From the NCBI GenBank assembly GCA_002499195.1, contig DAKS01000039.1:23766-87765 (forward strand): a stretch of DNA of 64,000 bases. Direction: 5' to 3'. Both the position numbers and the translations under genes were made by a program. This document shows positions 1-9,527 of this stretch, piece by piece (the first letter of the stretch is position 1; each line of letters begins with the position of its first letter). The notes below the pieces were generated by a model that was not told the origin of the DNA, made no database searches, and was given only the letters and a program-made list of their open reading frames with translations. Source of the stretch: Euryarchaeota archaeon UBA443 (lineage in GTDB: Archaea > Thermoplasmatota > Poseidoniia > Poseidoniales > Poseidoniaceae).

Positions 1-1
1 A

Positions 2-1474
2 CATTTCGAATTGGCTCCAAGTCCAAATGTTATCATTGTTCACAAGGATTCCCCAACGCAGCACATCCTTGTTTATGATTATCTAAATGAACAAATCATC
101 GACCAAGTTGAAATGTTTCACAATTTTGATGATTATGAGCTTGTATTTGATGATGCGGATAATATTGAGAATATTTTTACTAATTCAAAGGTTGATTATG
201 TAGTAAAGTATGGGACAGAAGTTCATCGAATAGGAGTAGGTCAATCAGGAATCGATACCGATGGCGATGAGATTCCTGATTCGCTTGATAATGATGACGA
301 TGGCGATGGAATCGAAGATAATTGGGATCTAAACTGTGAAGACATAGGGATATCATGTGAATTGTTACCTGATGAGAATTATATTCGAAGCATAGACGTT
401 GAAATCAATTCCACACATATTGTTGTAAAACAATCATTTACACTCAACAAAAAACATTCGACCACCATAAGGGATTTATCACGCTATTCAATGGATACGG
501 ACATCAAACTCATCGAAGCCGAAGCACAGTTGTTTGCGGATTCAATTTGCGGTAATATGAATGAAGCACAGCTTGCCAACTCAATCTCTTCGACGATAAA
601 CTTCGGTAATGCGACATTGGATTTTGTCAATTTATACTGTTCAATTGAGGATGGAATGGTCCTCTACTCTGCGAGTGATGGGACATCTCATATCCGTTAT
701 TCTGTATCCGTGACATATCGTTTTGATTCCAGTCAATCACTGAATGGGATCGTACTTCAAGTGCAGAATAATCGCTTCCATTCCGACGGTAGCATGACTG
801 AATTGAGTGAACAACACCCGCTCTCCATTAGAGTGCACGGTGATGAAATTAGCACTCTAGAATATGTCCCTTGGCACATTCAGGAACAACAAGTATCCTT
901 TACGCTTAGCACAAAGGGAGGAAATTCTGAATCACTAGATCCATCATCCATTATTTCTTCACCAATCGTAATCGCCATTGGCATAATTGGAATTGGAGGA
1001 TTTTTATTAGTCGGAATTTTCCTTTTCAAGCGACAATCTGAACGGGATAGTTACGATATTACTCTAGATGAAGAGGAAGATGAAGAGGAAGATGAATATT
1101 TAGATGAGGAATACGAAGATTATGATTCCGTCGAAGAAGAGGAAATCGAGGAGGAAGAAATTTCTGAACCGTCGAAACGTAGACCTCCGCCTCGTCGAAG
1201 GAAAAAACAAACGTCTAGTAAGCGTGTTCCAGTTCAAAGTAAAGAAGTAAATCAAGCTCAACAACTTCTTCAGGAATCCTCTAATGAAGTTGTTCGCAAG
1301 CGTAGAGCACGCCGTTCCGATTCTACTGTTAAAAGCAAGCGACGGAAATTAAGTGATGTTCAGAGCGTTGATTCTCAACCTCGAAAGCGTCGAGCGGTGA
1401 AGCGCAAGAGCCAATCCGATGATCAAATGGACGAAACGCTGAAACGATTCGTTTCTGAATCACCAGAGGAATGA
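2..1474 (+). CDS. Surface-anchored protein, 5'-truncated by window edge
   Basis: The frame is open to the left edge of the window, so the N-terminus lies outside it; a TTG at 11 is in frame but need not be the start. Seen: a thrombospondin type-3-like Asp-rich run (about residues 82-105 counted from that TTG) expected to bind calcium, a roughly 200-residue extracytoplasmic region with a few cysteines, one membrane helix at about 316-340, then a strongly acidic stretch (352-386, mostly Glu/Asp) and a Lys/Arg-rich tail (389-475). The inferred topology is an exported protein with a highly charged cytoplasmic C-terminus. I do not recognise a specific family. It converges on mqnA and overlaps its 3' end by 15 bases. 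Confidence 0.75.
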   Translation, partial: HFELAPSPNVIIVHKDSPTQHILVYDYLNEQIIDQVEMFHNFDDYELVFDDADNIENIFTNSKVDYVVKYGTEVHRIGVGQSGIDTDGDEIPDSLDNDDDGDGIEDNWDLNCEDIGISCELLPDENYIRSIDVEINSTHIVVKQSFTLNKKHSTTIRDLSRYSMDTDIKLIEAEAQLFADSICGNMNEAQLANSISSTINFGNATLDFVNLYCSIEDGMVLYSASDGTSHIRYSVSVTYRFDSSQSLNGIVLQVQNNRFHSDGSMTELSEQHPLSIRVHGDEISTLEYVPWHIQEQQVSFTLSTKGGNSESLDPSSIISSPIVIAIGIIGIGGFLLVGIFLFKRQSERDSYDITLDEEEDEEEDEYLDEEYEDYDSVEEEEIEEEEISEPSKRRPPPRRRKKQTSSKRVPVQSKEVNQAQQLLQESSNEVVRKRRARRSDSTVKSKRRKLSDVQSVDSQPRKRRAVKRKSQSDDQMDETLKRFVSESPEE

Positions 1475-2263
1475 TATTTCCTCATCCATATCACAACATC
1501 GCGTTAGATATTCTCGTAGTCCGGAAACATGTTGCTCGTCCAAACGATTGAACACTTCACCAAAGTATCGGTTCAATCGTTCCATCGACATGTCCGAATG
1601 AAGGTGGGCATGGAGCAGGACCTTCTCGCGAGTTAGAGGATCGTTCTCAAATAAATCAAGCCTTGATAGAAGTGCCTCATGAGCTGCTTTGACTGCTTCT
1701 AAAGGTGTATCCTTTCGAGCAGCAAAGACACCAAAAACCATTGGCTGTCCCGTCAATTCCAACCAGGCTTGACCGAGATCGAGGCGAACTAGGTCAGGAT
1801 TTGTTTTTGCACGGTCTAGTGCACGGTCACCAATGAGTAGGGCACCATCACACCTCTCAAGCATTGTATCCATGTCAGGGCCCATTTCGACGGGCCGTGG
1901 GTCAATTCCTCGCTCCTTCAACAAGTACTTTAGCAACGTTACTGAGGAGGAGGAGTCGGTTGGTAATGCAATATCTCGCATCTCCTCAAGAGGTCTGTTT
2001 CCAAAGACCAAAACACTCCCCACCTCTCCTTTGGAACTGATTCCAATTTCAGGAACCAAAGTTAACTCATCATGATGTTTTGCAAAATCAGCGGCTGGTA
2101 TAGGAGCCAATACACAATCTCGTCGTAAGAGATGACCGGTTAGCCACGAAGGAGGAGCAGGTAAAACATGGAATGATTCGTCCAATCCTACAAAAAGTGG
2201 ATCGCAGTTCATAAATGCAACGCGGCCAATTGTTTTCATCCATCGTGGAGTCTGTTTTAACAT
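1460..2263 (-). CDS. mqnA: Chorismate dehydratase MqnA (futalosine pathway)
   Basis: 267 residues, close to the MqnA family size. MqnA dehydrates chorismate to 3-enolpyruvoylbenzoate, the entry step of futalosine-dependent menaquinone synthesis. The N-terminal GRVAFMNCDPLFVGL and the ALLIGDRAL element near residue 150 fit the periplasmic-binding-protein-like fold of MqnA/MqnD. It lies 10 bases downstream of mqnE on the same strand, and a GAGGTG ribosome-binding site sits at the end of mqnE, so the two form an operon. MqnD is a paralogue with a similar fold; the pairing with MqnE and the N-terminal motif favour MqnA. Confidence 0.85.
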   Translation of the reverse strand: MLKQTPRWMKTIGRVAFMNCDPLFVGLDESFHVLPAPPSWLTGHLLRRDCVLAPIPAADFAKHHDELTLVPEIGISSKGEVGSVLVFGNRPLEEMRDIALPTDSSSSVTLLKYLLKERGIDPRPVEMGPDMDTMLERCDGALLIGDRALDRAKTNPDLVRLDLGQAWLELTGQPMVFGVFAARKDTPLEAVKAAHEALLSRLDLFENDPLTREKVLLHAHLHSDMSMERLNRYFGEVFNRLDEQHVSGLREYLTRCCDMDEEISFLW

Positions 2264-2273
2264 TCATTACACC

Positions 2274-3473
2274 TCATGCCATTGGCAGTCTCTTGACTGG
2301 TTTTTTGGGAACATATTCCTCAAATTCAGTGTAGATAGTATTACGTTTGATTGGAACACATCCTGCATTTTGAACTAGTTTCGATAATTGCTGTAGATCA
2401 TGGGTCAAAGGAGTAATTGAACCAGCAAGATGCATTATTGATTCCTGTTGAACCGTTCCATCGATGTCATCAGCACCAAATTGTAGGGCCAACTCCGATA
2501 ACTCATCACCAATATTCATTCGATAGGCCTTGATATGCGCTATACTATCGAGTAAAATACGAGATACTGCAATGACTCTCAAAATTTCTTGACCTGTGGA
2601 TAATTGAGCCATAGGCAATCGTGTCGAATCAGGGAGGAAAGGATATGGTACGAAGCATTGGAATCCATTTGTTAGCGATCCTAAATCACGTAATTTGAGA
2701 ATGTGGTCAACACGTTGGGATGCCGTCTCAATTGTTCCAAACAGCATCGTGCAATTGCTTGGAAGTCCAATATTGTGGGCAGTGCGATGAATATCCAAGT
2801 ATTCCTGACTAGATTCCTTTCCATTGCAAATAATGGCCCGGACATCATCATCAAGAATTTCAGCACCTCCGCCAGGTAATGAGGTAAGACCTGCATTCTT
2901 GAGCCGTTGAAGAGTTGATTCGATGGACAAGTTTGAGAGTTGAGCTAAGTGCTTTACTTCAACTGCAGTTAAGGCTTTTATCGAAATGTGAGGGTGTTCT
3001 GCTTGAATACGCTGAAACAGTTCTTCATAATGCTCCACAGTCCACTCTGGGTGAAGTCCACCAACCGAATGTACCTCATCCACATATGGCGAAAATTTCG
3101 ATAATTCTTCGAGATAGTTTTCAACTGATAATTCGTATGCATCATCGGCTTTCGGACCTCTGCGGAAGGCACAGAATCGACATGCCAATACACAGATGTT
3201 GGTTTGGTTGACGTGTACATTAGAATTGAAGTACGCCCTTTCGCCAAACATCGCTTGCTTGTGGAGATTAGCCAATCGGCCTAGTTCGAACAAATTGGGT
3301 TCAGAAAAGAGAAGAAGACCGTCTTGATGATTCAAAACTTGATCATTGAGGATTTTGTCAACAATGATTTGCATTGATTCAGACCAATTCTCCTCTCGCA
3401 AACTAACTTTCAAATCAGTTCTCCATCGAGGGTTCCTATCCGCCAAAACGGTGGTTGAAACCCACTCAGTCAT
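2274..3473 (-). CDS. mqnE: Aminofutalosine synthase MqnE (radical SAM)
   Basis: 399-residue radical SAM enzyme with the CxxxCxxC cluster motif at Cys94, Cys98 and Cys101 (CVLACRFCAFRRG). The region around residues 190-235 (GLTSLPGGGAEI, then HRTAHNIGLPSNCTMLFG) is characteristic of MqnE and of the related MqnC. MqnE joins 3-enolpyruvoylbenzoate to SAM to give 6-amino-6-deoxyfutalosine. MqnC, the cyclase of the same family, is the main alternative, but adjacency to mqnA and the PGGGAE context favour MqnE. The first ATG is used; Met34 is a possible later start. The gene leads the mqnE-mqnA operon. Confidence 0.82.
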   Translation of the reverse strand: MTEWVSTTVLADRNPRWRTDLKVSLREENWSESMQIIVDKILNDQVLNHQDGLLLFSEPNLFELGRLANLHKQAMFGERAYFNSNVHVNQTNICVLACRFCAFRRGPKADDAYELSVENYLEELSKFSPYVDEVHSVGGLHPEWTVEHYEELFQRIQAEHPHISIKALTAVEVKHLAQLSNLSIESTLQRLKNAGLTSLPGGGAEILDDDVRAIICNGKESSQEYLDIHRTAHNIGLPSNCTMLFGTIETASQRVDHILKLRDLGSLTNGFQCFVPYPFLPDSTRLPMAQLSTGQEILRVIAVSRILLDSIAHIKAYRMNIGDELSELALQFGADDIDGTVQQESIMHLAGSITPLTHDLQQLSKLVQNAGCVPIKRNTIYTEFEEYVPKKPVKRLPMA

Positions 3474-3522
3474 GACGCTTCCTCATGCTCATTCTTCATG
3501 AAGATGTGGATGTGGCCACAAC

Positions 3523-6411
3523 TCAACGTCGGACACTAAAGAAACCTGAATTCATCATGAATTTACGGAATTCCTCTACCAAAAAGACAGTCGAAGCTAC
3601 AGCTACCAATACTATCCAATCCTCGCCTTCAAGTGGTGTTGTGCTGAGAAGATTTCCAAATTCAATTCCAATCAGAGGGATAGGGAATGTTGCAAAGTGA
3701 ACGAACATGAATAGTAAGAATCCTGAAGCAAGAATCGCATAATTGATGGCTCTATTTGAGAATAAACCGAGCGAAAAGAGACTTTCTTTTTCAGATCGAC
3801 AATTCAAGACATTAAACAATTGGAAGACAATAAACACAGCAAAAGTCATGGTTTGTGCAGCAGCAAATGTCGTATCAGCGTATGAATTCCATGCGCTCAA
3901 GGCCATCTCATCACCATCGTTACAGTCTCTAACGGAGAATCCTGCATCGGATTCAGTAGCAAATGGAGCAAGGCTACATTCGTTTCCATAAACGCCGCCA
4001 CCAGCAAGGAAGAAGACTATCAGAGTGCCAATAACCATCACTGCACCAAGGTAAAAGATGAGGGCTATATCTTTGGAATTAGGCAACCCTTCGTCTACAG
4101 GGCGCGGCGGACTTGACATTACTTTTCCATGCTGTTTTTCAACACCGAGCGCGACCGCAGGAGGCCCATCCATGAGGATATTGATGACTAAAATTTGTGT
4201 TGCAGTGAGCGGCAATTCCCAACCAAATATGAATGTCGAGATAACGATAAGTGCTACCGCAGCAACGTTGGTCGATACCTGATAGCGTACGAAATTTCGA
4301 ATGTTTTGGTATATCTTTCTACCTTCCTCAACAGCATGGACAATATTAGCGAAATTATCATCCTGTAGAACCATATCCGCTGCATCCTTCGCAACATCGG
4401 TTCCAGCGATTCCCATAGCAATACCTATGTTTGCTCTAGACAATGCTGGCGCATCGTTAACACCATCACCAGTCATGGCAACAATTTCTCCCTGATCTTG
4501 TAACGATGATACGATTCTCATCTTTTGATCTGGAGTAACTCGAGAAAAGATTGCCTTTTCTACAGAATCTGTGAGTTCTTCATCGGACATCAATCTCAAC
4601 TCAGCACCACTAACCGGCTCTAGATCAGCATCATGGATAGCCAATTCCTGACCGATAGCCGATGCTGTCATATGATGATCGCCTGTAATCATTTTTACCT
4701 TGATTCCAGCGTCTTGACAGATTCGAATCGCTTCCTTGACTTCGGGGCGCGGAGGGTCCATGATTCCTACAAGTCCAAGGAAAATCAAATCATTTTCAAC
4801 GACGTTAATGTCGGATATATCTTCATCATCCTCAAGTTTTCTTGCAGCTAATGCAATAACTCGCATGGATTGGGAACCCATTTCCTTATTTCTTATTGAA
4901 GCCTGTTTGAGGTCCTCCTCACCTATTTTCACCAATTCTCCATCAAGATATCGATGGGTTGTTATGGGAACGAATCCACCAGCAGCGCCTTTTGCAAACA
5001 CCCAGCGCTCTCCTTCATACTCATGAATAACTGACATACGTTTACGCTCGGTATCGAAAAAGAATTCATGAAGACGCGGATGACGTTGAGAGAATTTACG
5101 GACATCGCCATTCAATTTCCATCCTAGAACCGCACAGGCAGAATCCGTAGGATCACCTATTGCAGTCCAACGACCCTCTTGTTTACTGATTTGTGAGTTA
5201 TGACACAAAGACAGACAAGCGGCTAAAAGACGGAATCCTAAATTGGACTGAAGGGTCGACATCTTATTTTCATCGAGTTCATTTTCACCATCTCTCAACG
5301 TTCCTTCAGGATTAAATCCATCTCCAGTGACACTGTAGTATCCATCAACTGTGTGAAGTTGACGGACAGTCATTTCATTTTTTGTCAAAGTACCTGTTTT
5401 ATCGGAGCAAATCACTGTTGTTGAACCAAGGGTTTCAACCGCCTTCATCCTACGAATAATCGCTTTATGCCTAGCCATATTACGCATGCCAAGAGCAAGG
5501 GTAATGACAAGAATAATCGGTAAACCTTCAGGAACAATTGCCACAAAGATCGCAATAGCTGTAATGAATTGTTTGATCGCTACGTCGCGAAGCGGATCTG
5601 GCCCTCCATATGCGAGAATCAGTTTGATGGAAACTAAGAGTACTGCAACGATGAGAGCAATGAAACCGAGGAATCTGCCCAGTGATTCAAGCTTCATTTC
5701 GAGTGGTGTTTTGGGTGTTTTTGCTTCAGAAATATCACTTGCAATACGCCCAAGTTGGGTTTTCATTCCGGTTTCGACAACGATTCCTACTGCACGGCCT
5801 GTTGCAACTGTGGTCCCCATGTACATCATATTTCGACAGTCGGCAAGAAGTGTATTGACGTCCATAGAATCAATATGTTTCGTAATCGGTTCGGATTCAC
5901 CGGTCAATGCAGATTCATCAACTCGACACTGATAGACTTCAAGCAACCGTAGATCCGCTGGTACATTGATTCCTTCTTCTAGTTTGACAATATCACCAGG
6001 GACGAGTTCAGTTGTCGGTATCTCCGATTCAAACCCATCACGCAAAGTAATAGAATTGGAGATACTCATTTGTTTTAGTGCATCCATGGCTTGTTCCGCT
6101 TGACCTTCTTGCCAAAATCCGAAAAAGGCATTCGCAGTAAGTACAAGGAAGATAAAAATCGCATCACCAGGATGGTCTGGTTTGACTGCTAAGGCAACCA
6201 AAGCTGCTGCAATCAATAAATAATTCAGCGGATCATTGTATTGAGAAAGAAATCTCAAAACTGCAGATGTAGGCTCAGGTTGTTCAAGTTGATTCGGTCC
6301 ATATTTTTGCATGCGAGAATGGATTTCACTTTGAGTCAGACCATTTGGATTTGCATCCAAAACAGAAAGTACCTCATCATTATCCATCGAGTGCCAATTC
6401 TGTTGCACCAT
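3523..6411 (-). CDS. P2-type cation-transporting ATPase, probably Ca2+
   Basis: 962 residues with the full P2-ATPase layout: an N-terminal cytoplasmic segment, TGES actuator loop, DKTGTLT phosphorylation site, MTGDGVNDAPAL hinge, and about ten membrane helices. Ion-site residues point to calcium: PEGLP in M4 and an N..MDG element in M6 resemble SERCA Glu309 and Asn796/Asp800. In M5 the motif is STNVAAV, so the position of SERCA Glu771 is Ala, as in one-site PMCA/PMR1-type pumps. Inferred role: ATP-driven Ca2+ export. Na+ or Mn2+ transport cannot be excluded. It is divergent from the OPT gene, with an inverted repeat between them. Confidence 0.85.
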   Translation of the reverse strand: MVQQNWHSMDNDEVLSVLDANPNGLTQSEIHSRMQKYGPNQLEQPEPTSAVLRFLSQYNDPLNYLLIAAALVALAVKPDHPGDAIFIFLVLTANAFFGFWQEGQAEQAMDALKQMSISNSITLRDGFESEIPTTELVPGDIVKLEEGINVPADLRLLEVYQCRVDESALTGESEPITKHIDSMDVNTLLADCRNMMYMGTTVATGRAVGIVVETGMKTQLGRIASDISEAKTPKTPLEMKLESLGRFLGFIALIVAVLLVSIKLILAYGGPDPLRDVAIKQFITAIAIFVAIVPEGLPIILVITLALGMRNMARHKAIIRRMKAVETLGSTTVICSDKTGTLTKNEMTVRQLHTVDGYYSVTGDGFNPEGTLRDGENELDENKMSTLQSNLGFRLLAACLSLCHNSQISKQEGRWTAIGDPTDSACAVLGWKLNGDVRKFSQRHPRLHEFFFDTERKRMSVIHEYEGERWVFAKGAAGGFVPITTHRYLDGELVKIGEEDLKQASIRNKEMGSQSMRVIALAARKLEDDEDISDINVVENDLIFLGLVGIMDPPRPEVKEAIRICQDAGIKVKMITGDHHMTASAIGQELAIHDADLEPVSGAELRLMSDEELTDSVEKAIFSRVTPDQKMRIVSSLQDQGEIVAMTGDGVNDAPALSRANIGIAMGIAGTDVAKDAADMVLQDDNFANIVHAVEEGRKIYQNIRNFVRYQVSTNVAAVALIVISTFIFGWELPLTATQILVINILMDGPPAVALGVEKQHGKVMSSPPRPVDEGLPNSKDIALIFYLGAVMVIGTLIVFFLAGGGVYGNECSLAPFATESDAGFSVRDCNDGDEMALSAWNSYADTTFAAAQTMTFAVFIVFQLFNVLNCRSEKESLFSLGLFSNRAINYAILASGFLLFMFVHFATFPIPLIGIEFGNLLSTTPLEGEDWIVLVAVASTVFLVEEFRKFMMNSGFFSVRR

Positions 6412-6469
6412 TGAATCACCTCAGACCCTTAGTAAGAACCTGTACGCTAGCCTCTCACGACCGACTTAT

Positions 6470-6499
6470 GATTTTGATGGAAGAAAACCCATGAAAATC
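6470..6499. promoter_or_regulatory. Inverted repeat between divergent transporter genes
   Basis: Two 11-base arms, GATTTTGATGG (6470-6480) and CCATGAAAATC (6489-6499), are inverted copies matching at 10 of 11 positions, separated by 8 bases. They lie 59 bases upstream of the P-type ATPase start and 66 bases upstream of the OPT start. The symmetry and position suggest an operator for a dimeric regulator shared by both genes. A transcript hairpin is an alternative. No regulator gene is adjacent. Confidence 0.4.
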
Positions 6500-6564
6500 A
6501 TCAACTGCCAAAATTGAGCATCGGCCGCCGAATCTTTCTCAAACTTTGTCGATTTGGCAAGTTC

Positions 6565-8649
6565 ATGTCCGCTGATGATGGCCCATACATTCCAGCGGAC
6601 CAGGAACCGAAGGAACTTACATTGCGTGTCCTTGTCGTAGGAGTAATTCTTGGAATCTTAATGACTGCAGCAAACGCATATCTTGGACTGTATGCAGGGA
6701 TGACGGTTTCAGCGAGTATTCCTGCTGCAGTCATGTCAATGCTAATTTTGCGTAGCATGTTCAAGGACGTAAGTATTCTCGAAAATAATGCTGTTCAAAC
6801 GATGGCTAGTGCTGGTGAATCATTGGCAGCCGGTGTTATTTTCACCGTTCCAGCTATGCTCGTAATTGGAATATGGGTAGATATCGAATGGTTCCCAACC
6901 TTATCGATTGCTTTGCTAGGTGGACTTCTTGGAACAATGTTCACCATCGCATTACGCCGTCTCTTCATTGTCGAGGAAGCCTTACCCTACCCGGAAGGAG
7001 TTGCCTGTAGAGAAGTTCTTGTGGCTGGGGAAGAAGGAGGCAGTGGTGCATTGGCGATCGTCTATGCTCTAGGAATCGGTGCTCTGTACGGGCTTATGGT
7101 CAAGGGATTCAAAGTCACACACCATTCTGCTGAGACAGCATTTGAATTCATGAAAACTAGGATGTATGCTGGTATTGACTTGTCAGTAGCACTACTATCT
7201 GTTGGTTTTATTGTCGGAATACGAATCGCATCATTCATATTTTTGGGTGGAATTATTGGCTTTGGCATTTTAGTTCCACTCTTTGGATACTTGAACGGTT
7301 GGCCAGAATCGGACACCCTCGCTGGAGGATTTGACAAATTATGGCTTGAGCAAGTTCGTTACGTTGGAGTCGGAGCAATGGTTGTGGGAGGAATTTACAC
7401 CCTCTGGAGCATGCGAAAAACCATTATCACTGGACTGAAAAAGTCCTTCGATCAAAGTAGTTCAGATTCAGAATTACATTTGCGAACAGAGAAGGATCTT
7501 CCAATGAAATGGGTCACTGTTACATGTGGAGTTCTTGTTGTCCTAACCTTCTTCTTCTACTGGCTCATTACGGGATCATTGCTTCTTTCTCTTGCGGGTG
7601 CCTTATTCCTTGCATTAGTGGCATTTTTCTTTGCCGCGGTTGCTGGCTACATCGCTGGCGTGGTCGGGTCAAGTAACTCACCTGTATCAGGAATGACAAT
7701 TGCCACACTGTTATTCACCGTTGGACTTGTTTGGATTGTTGGCTCATTGATTCTTGACCTATCGCAAACCGAACTAATGTATGCAACATTACTGATCGCT
7801 GCTGTTGTTGCAAGCAGTGCAGCAATTGCAGGCGATGTGATGCAGGACCTCAAGACCGGTCATATGGTAGGAGCAACTCCTTGGCGTCAACAAATAGCAG
7901 AGATTGTTGGAGTCATTACAGGTGCATTCGTGATTGGACCCACTATTGCCCTTTTGCACAAAGCATTCCAAATTTCATCTACTGCGTGTATCGCAACAAA
8001 TGAACGAATTGGAGCGGGTTTGCAAGATCCAATCGATACACCTGATGGCTTCTACGATTGTAACGATGCACTTTTTGCACCTCAAGCAGAACTTATTGGT
8101 GCGATTGTAAAAGGCGCATTTGTCGGAGATATGAATCTGCCAATGGTCTTCCTTGGTGCTGCACTTGCCGTCCTATTGATTCGTCTTTCAATGCCTGTGA
8201 TGTCTGTAGCGATTGGAATTTATCTACCGTTGAAACTAAGCGTTCCAATTATGCTTGGTGGGATTTTGTCCTCACTAGCTATTGGTGCGGCTTACCTTAG
8301 AGTTGATGGAACCCTTGATCGGAAACCATCCAAGAAGGCAAAAGAAGCTGCAGCAGATGTAGAGAGCAGAGGAGTTCTAATCGGAGCCGGCTTTATCGCT
8401 GGAGAGTCAATTCTTGGAGTTCTAATAGCAGTTCTAATCGTACTAAATATTAAACTCGACGAAGAGTTCGGTATTCACGAATTATCTCAATCATTATCCA
8501 TTCTCTTCTTCGCATGGTTTGTTGGAGTATTCATTTGGTTGGCTACGAGAGCACTTCCTGGAAGTGGAAATTTAGCAAAGGAGATTTTTACAACTGCAAC
8601 TCACTCTATCAAGAAATTTATTCGTTCTCTGATTCCTCAATCCAAATAA
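6565..8649 (+). CDS. OPT-family oligopeptide transporter
   Basis: 694 residues with about 14-16 predicted membrane helices. The N-terminal region (TAANAYLGLYAGMTVSASIP) and the internal SSNSPVSGMTIATLLF segment are typical of the oligopeptide transporter family, proton-coupled importers of small peptides or metal chelates. I take the ATG at 6565; an in-frame TTG at 6514 would add 17 basic residues without family support. Import of short peptides would suit a protein-degrading marine heterotroph. Substrate is unproven, and metal-chelate (YSL-like) transport is the alternative. Confidence 0.88.
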   Translation: MSADDGPYIPADQEPKELTLRVLVVGVILGILMTAANAYLGLYAGMTVSASIPAAVMSMLILRSMFKDVSILENNAVQTMASAGESLAAGVIFTVPAMLVIGIWVDIEWFPTLSIALLGGLLGTMFTIALRRLFIVEEALPYPEGVACREVLVAGEEGGSGALAIVYALGIGALYGLMVKGFKVTHHSAETAFEFMKTRMYAGIDLSVALLSVGFIVGIRIASFIFLGGIIGFGILVPLFGYLNGWPESDTLAGGFDKLWLEQVRYVGVGAMVVGGIYTLWSMRKTIITGLKKSFDQSSSDSELHLRTEKDLPMKWVTVTCGVLVVLTFFFYWLITGSLLLSLAGALFLALVAFFFAAVAGYIAGVVGSSNSPVSGMTIATLLFTVGLVWIVGSLILDLSQTELMYATLLIAAVVASSAAIAGDVMQDLKTGHMVGATPWRQQIAEIVGVITGAFVIGPTIALLHKAFQISSTACIATNERIGAGLQDPIDTPDGFYDCNDALFAPQAELIGAIVKGAFVGDMNLPMVFLGAALAVLLIRLSMPVMSVAIGIYLPLKLSVPIMLGGILSSLAIGAAYLRVDGTLDRKPSKKAKEAAADVESRGVLIGAGFIAGESILGVLIAVLIVLNIKLDEEFGIHELSQSLSILFFAWFVGVFIWLATRALPGSGNLAKEIFTTATHSIKKFIRSLIPQSK

Positions 8650-8702
8650 TTCAACGGCAATTATGAAAGGCTCAAAGCGATGGCCAATGTTTACTGGTCA
8701 TC

Positions 8703-9527
8703 ATGTCTGCTTCGATTTCAGAATTGGAAGAACTCGCCCGACGTTGCCGAATTGAAATTGTCAAAATGGTTTATCGTGCCCAAGCAGGACACCCAGGAGG
8801 GTCACTATCTGAAATCGACCTCATTGCAGCCCTTTATTCAACGACCATGCGTGTGCGACCAGAAGACCCAGACTGGGCTGATAGAGATCGCTTCATTCTC
8901 TCAAAGGGACATGCTTCACCAGGGATGTATGCATTACTCGCTGAGAAAGGATTCATTCAGCACCAAGATTTGCATTCTTACCGTGTTCTCGGAGGAATTT
9001 GCCAAGGACACGTGGATATGAAGTGGTGTCCTGGAGTCGATTTCAGTGCAGGCAGTCTAGGAATGGGCCTTTCGTTTGGTATGGGATGCGCACTTGCAGC
9101 ACGTCTTGATGGAAGTGAACGTCGAGCGTTCGTCATGCTCGGTGATGGAGAAATTCAAGAAGGTTCAATCTGGGAAGCGGCAATGGCTGCAACACACCAT
9201 GAATTGGGGAACTTGAAGGTAATTCTCGATCGTAATAGAATTCAGAACGACGATTTTTGCCAAGAACAGATGCGCATGTTCGACATTCCTGCAAAATGGA
9301 AAGCATTCGGCTGGAATGTAAAGGAAATTGATGGCCACAATATGGAAGAGATTGTTGAAGGAATTAAATTCCTGGATTCTTCGAATGATGGCCCATCTAT
9401 TTTGATTGCTCATACGATAAAGGGTAAAGGCGTCTCCTTCATGGAAGACAATCCATCGTTCCATGGGGCGGCTCCAAATGATGAGCAATATGCTCTGGCT
9501 ATGAGCGAACTAGGGGTGGTTGAATGA
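8703..9527 (+). CDS. Transketolase, N-terminal subunit
   Basis: 274 residues covering the thiamine-diphosphate-binding half of transketolase, split from the C-terminal half as in many archaea. Seen: AGHPGGSLSEIDL near residue 28, SKGHASPGMYA near residue 62, and the TPP motif GDGEIQEGSIWEA with a downstream Asn (DRNRIQND). It moves two-carbon ketol units between sugar phosphates, with the next gene as partner. The stop overlaps the partner's ATG by four bases (ATGA), implying translational coupling and equal stoichiometry. Confidence 0.93.
   Translation: MSASISELEELARRCRIEIVKMVYRAQAGHPGGSLSEIDLIAALYSTTMRVRPEDPDWADRDRFILSKGHASPGMYALLAEKGFIQHQDLHSYRVLGGICQGHVDMKWCPGVDFSAGSLGMGLSFGMGCALAARLDGSERRAFVMLGDGEIQEGSIWEAAMAATHHELGNLKVILDRNRIQNDDFCQEQMRMFDIPAKWKAFGWNVKEIDGHNMEEIVEGIKFLDSSNDGPSILIAHTIKGKGVSFMEDNPSFHGAAPNDEQYALAMSELGVVE

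Noticed and set aside
1030..1200. Purine-rich tandem GAAGAGGAA-like stretch as a DNA repeat
   Set aside because: It is explained by the Glu/Asp-rich coding sequence of the surface protein; spacing is irregular.
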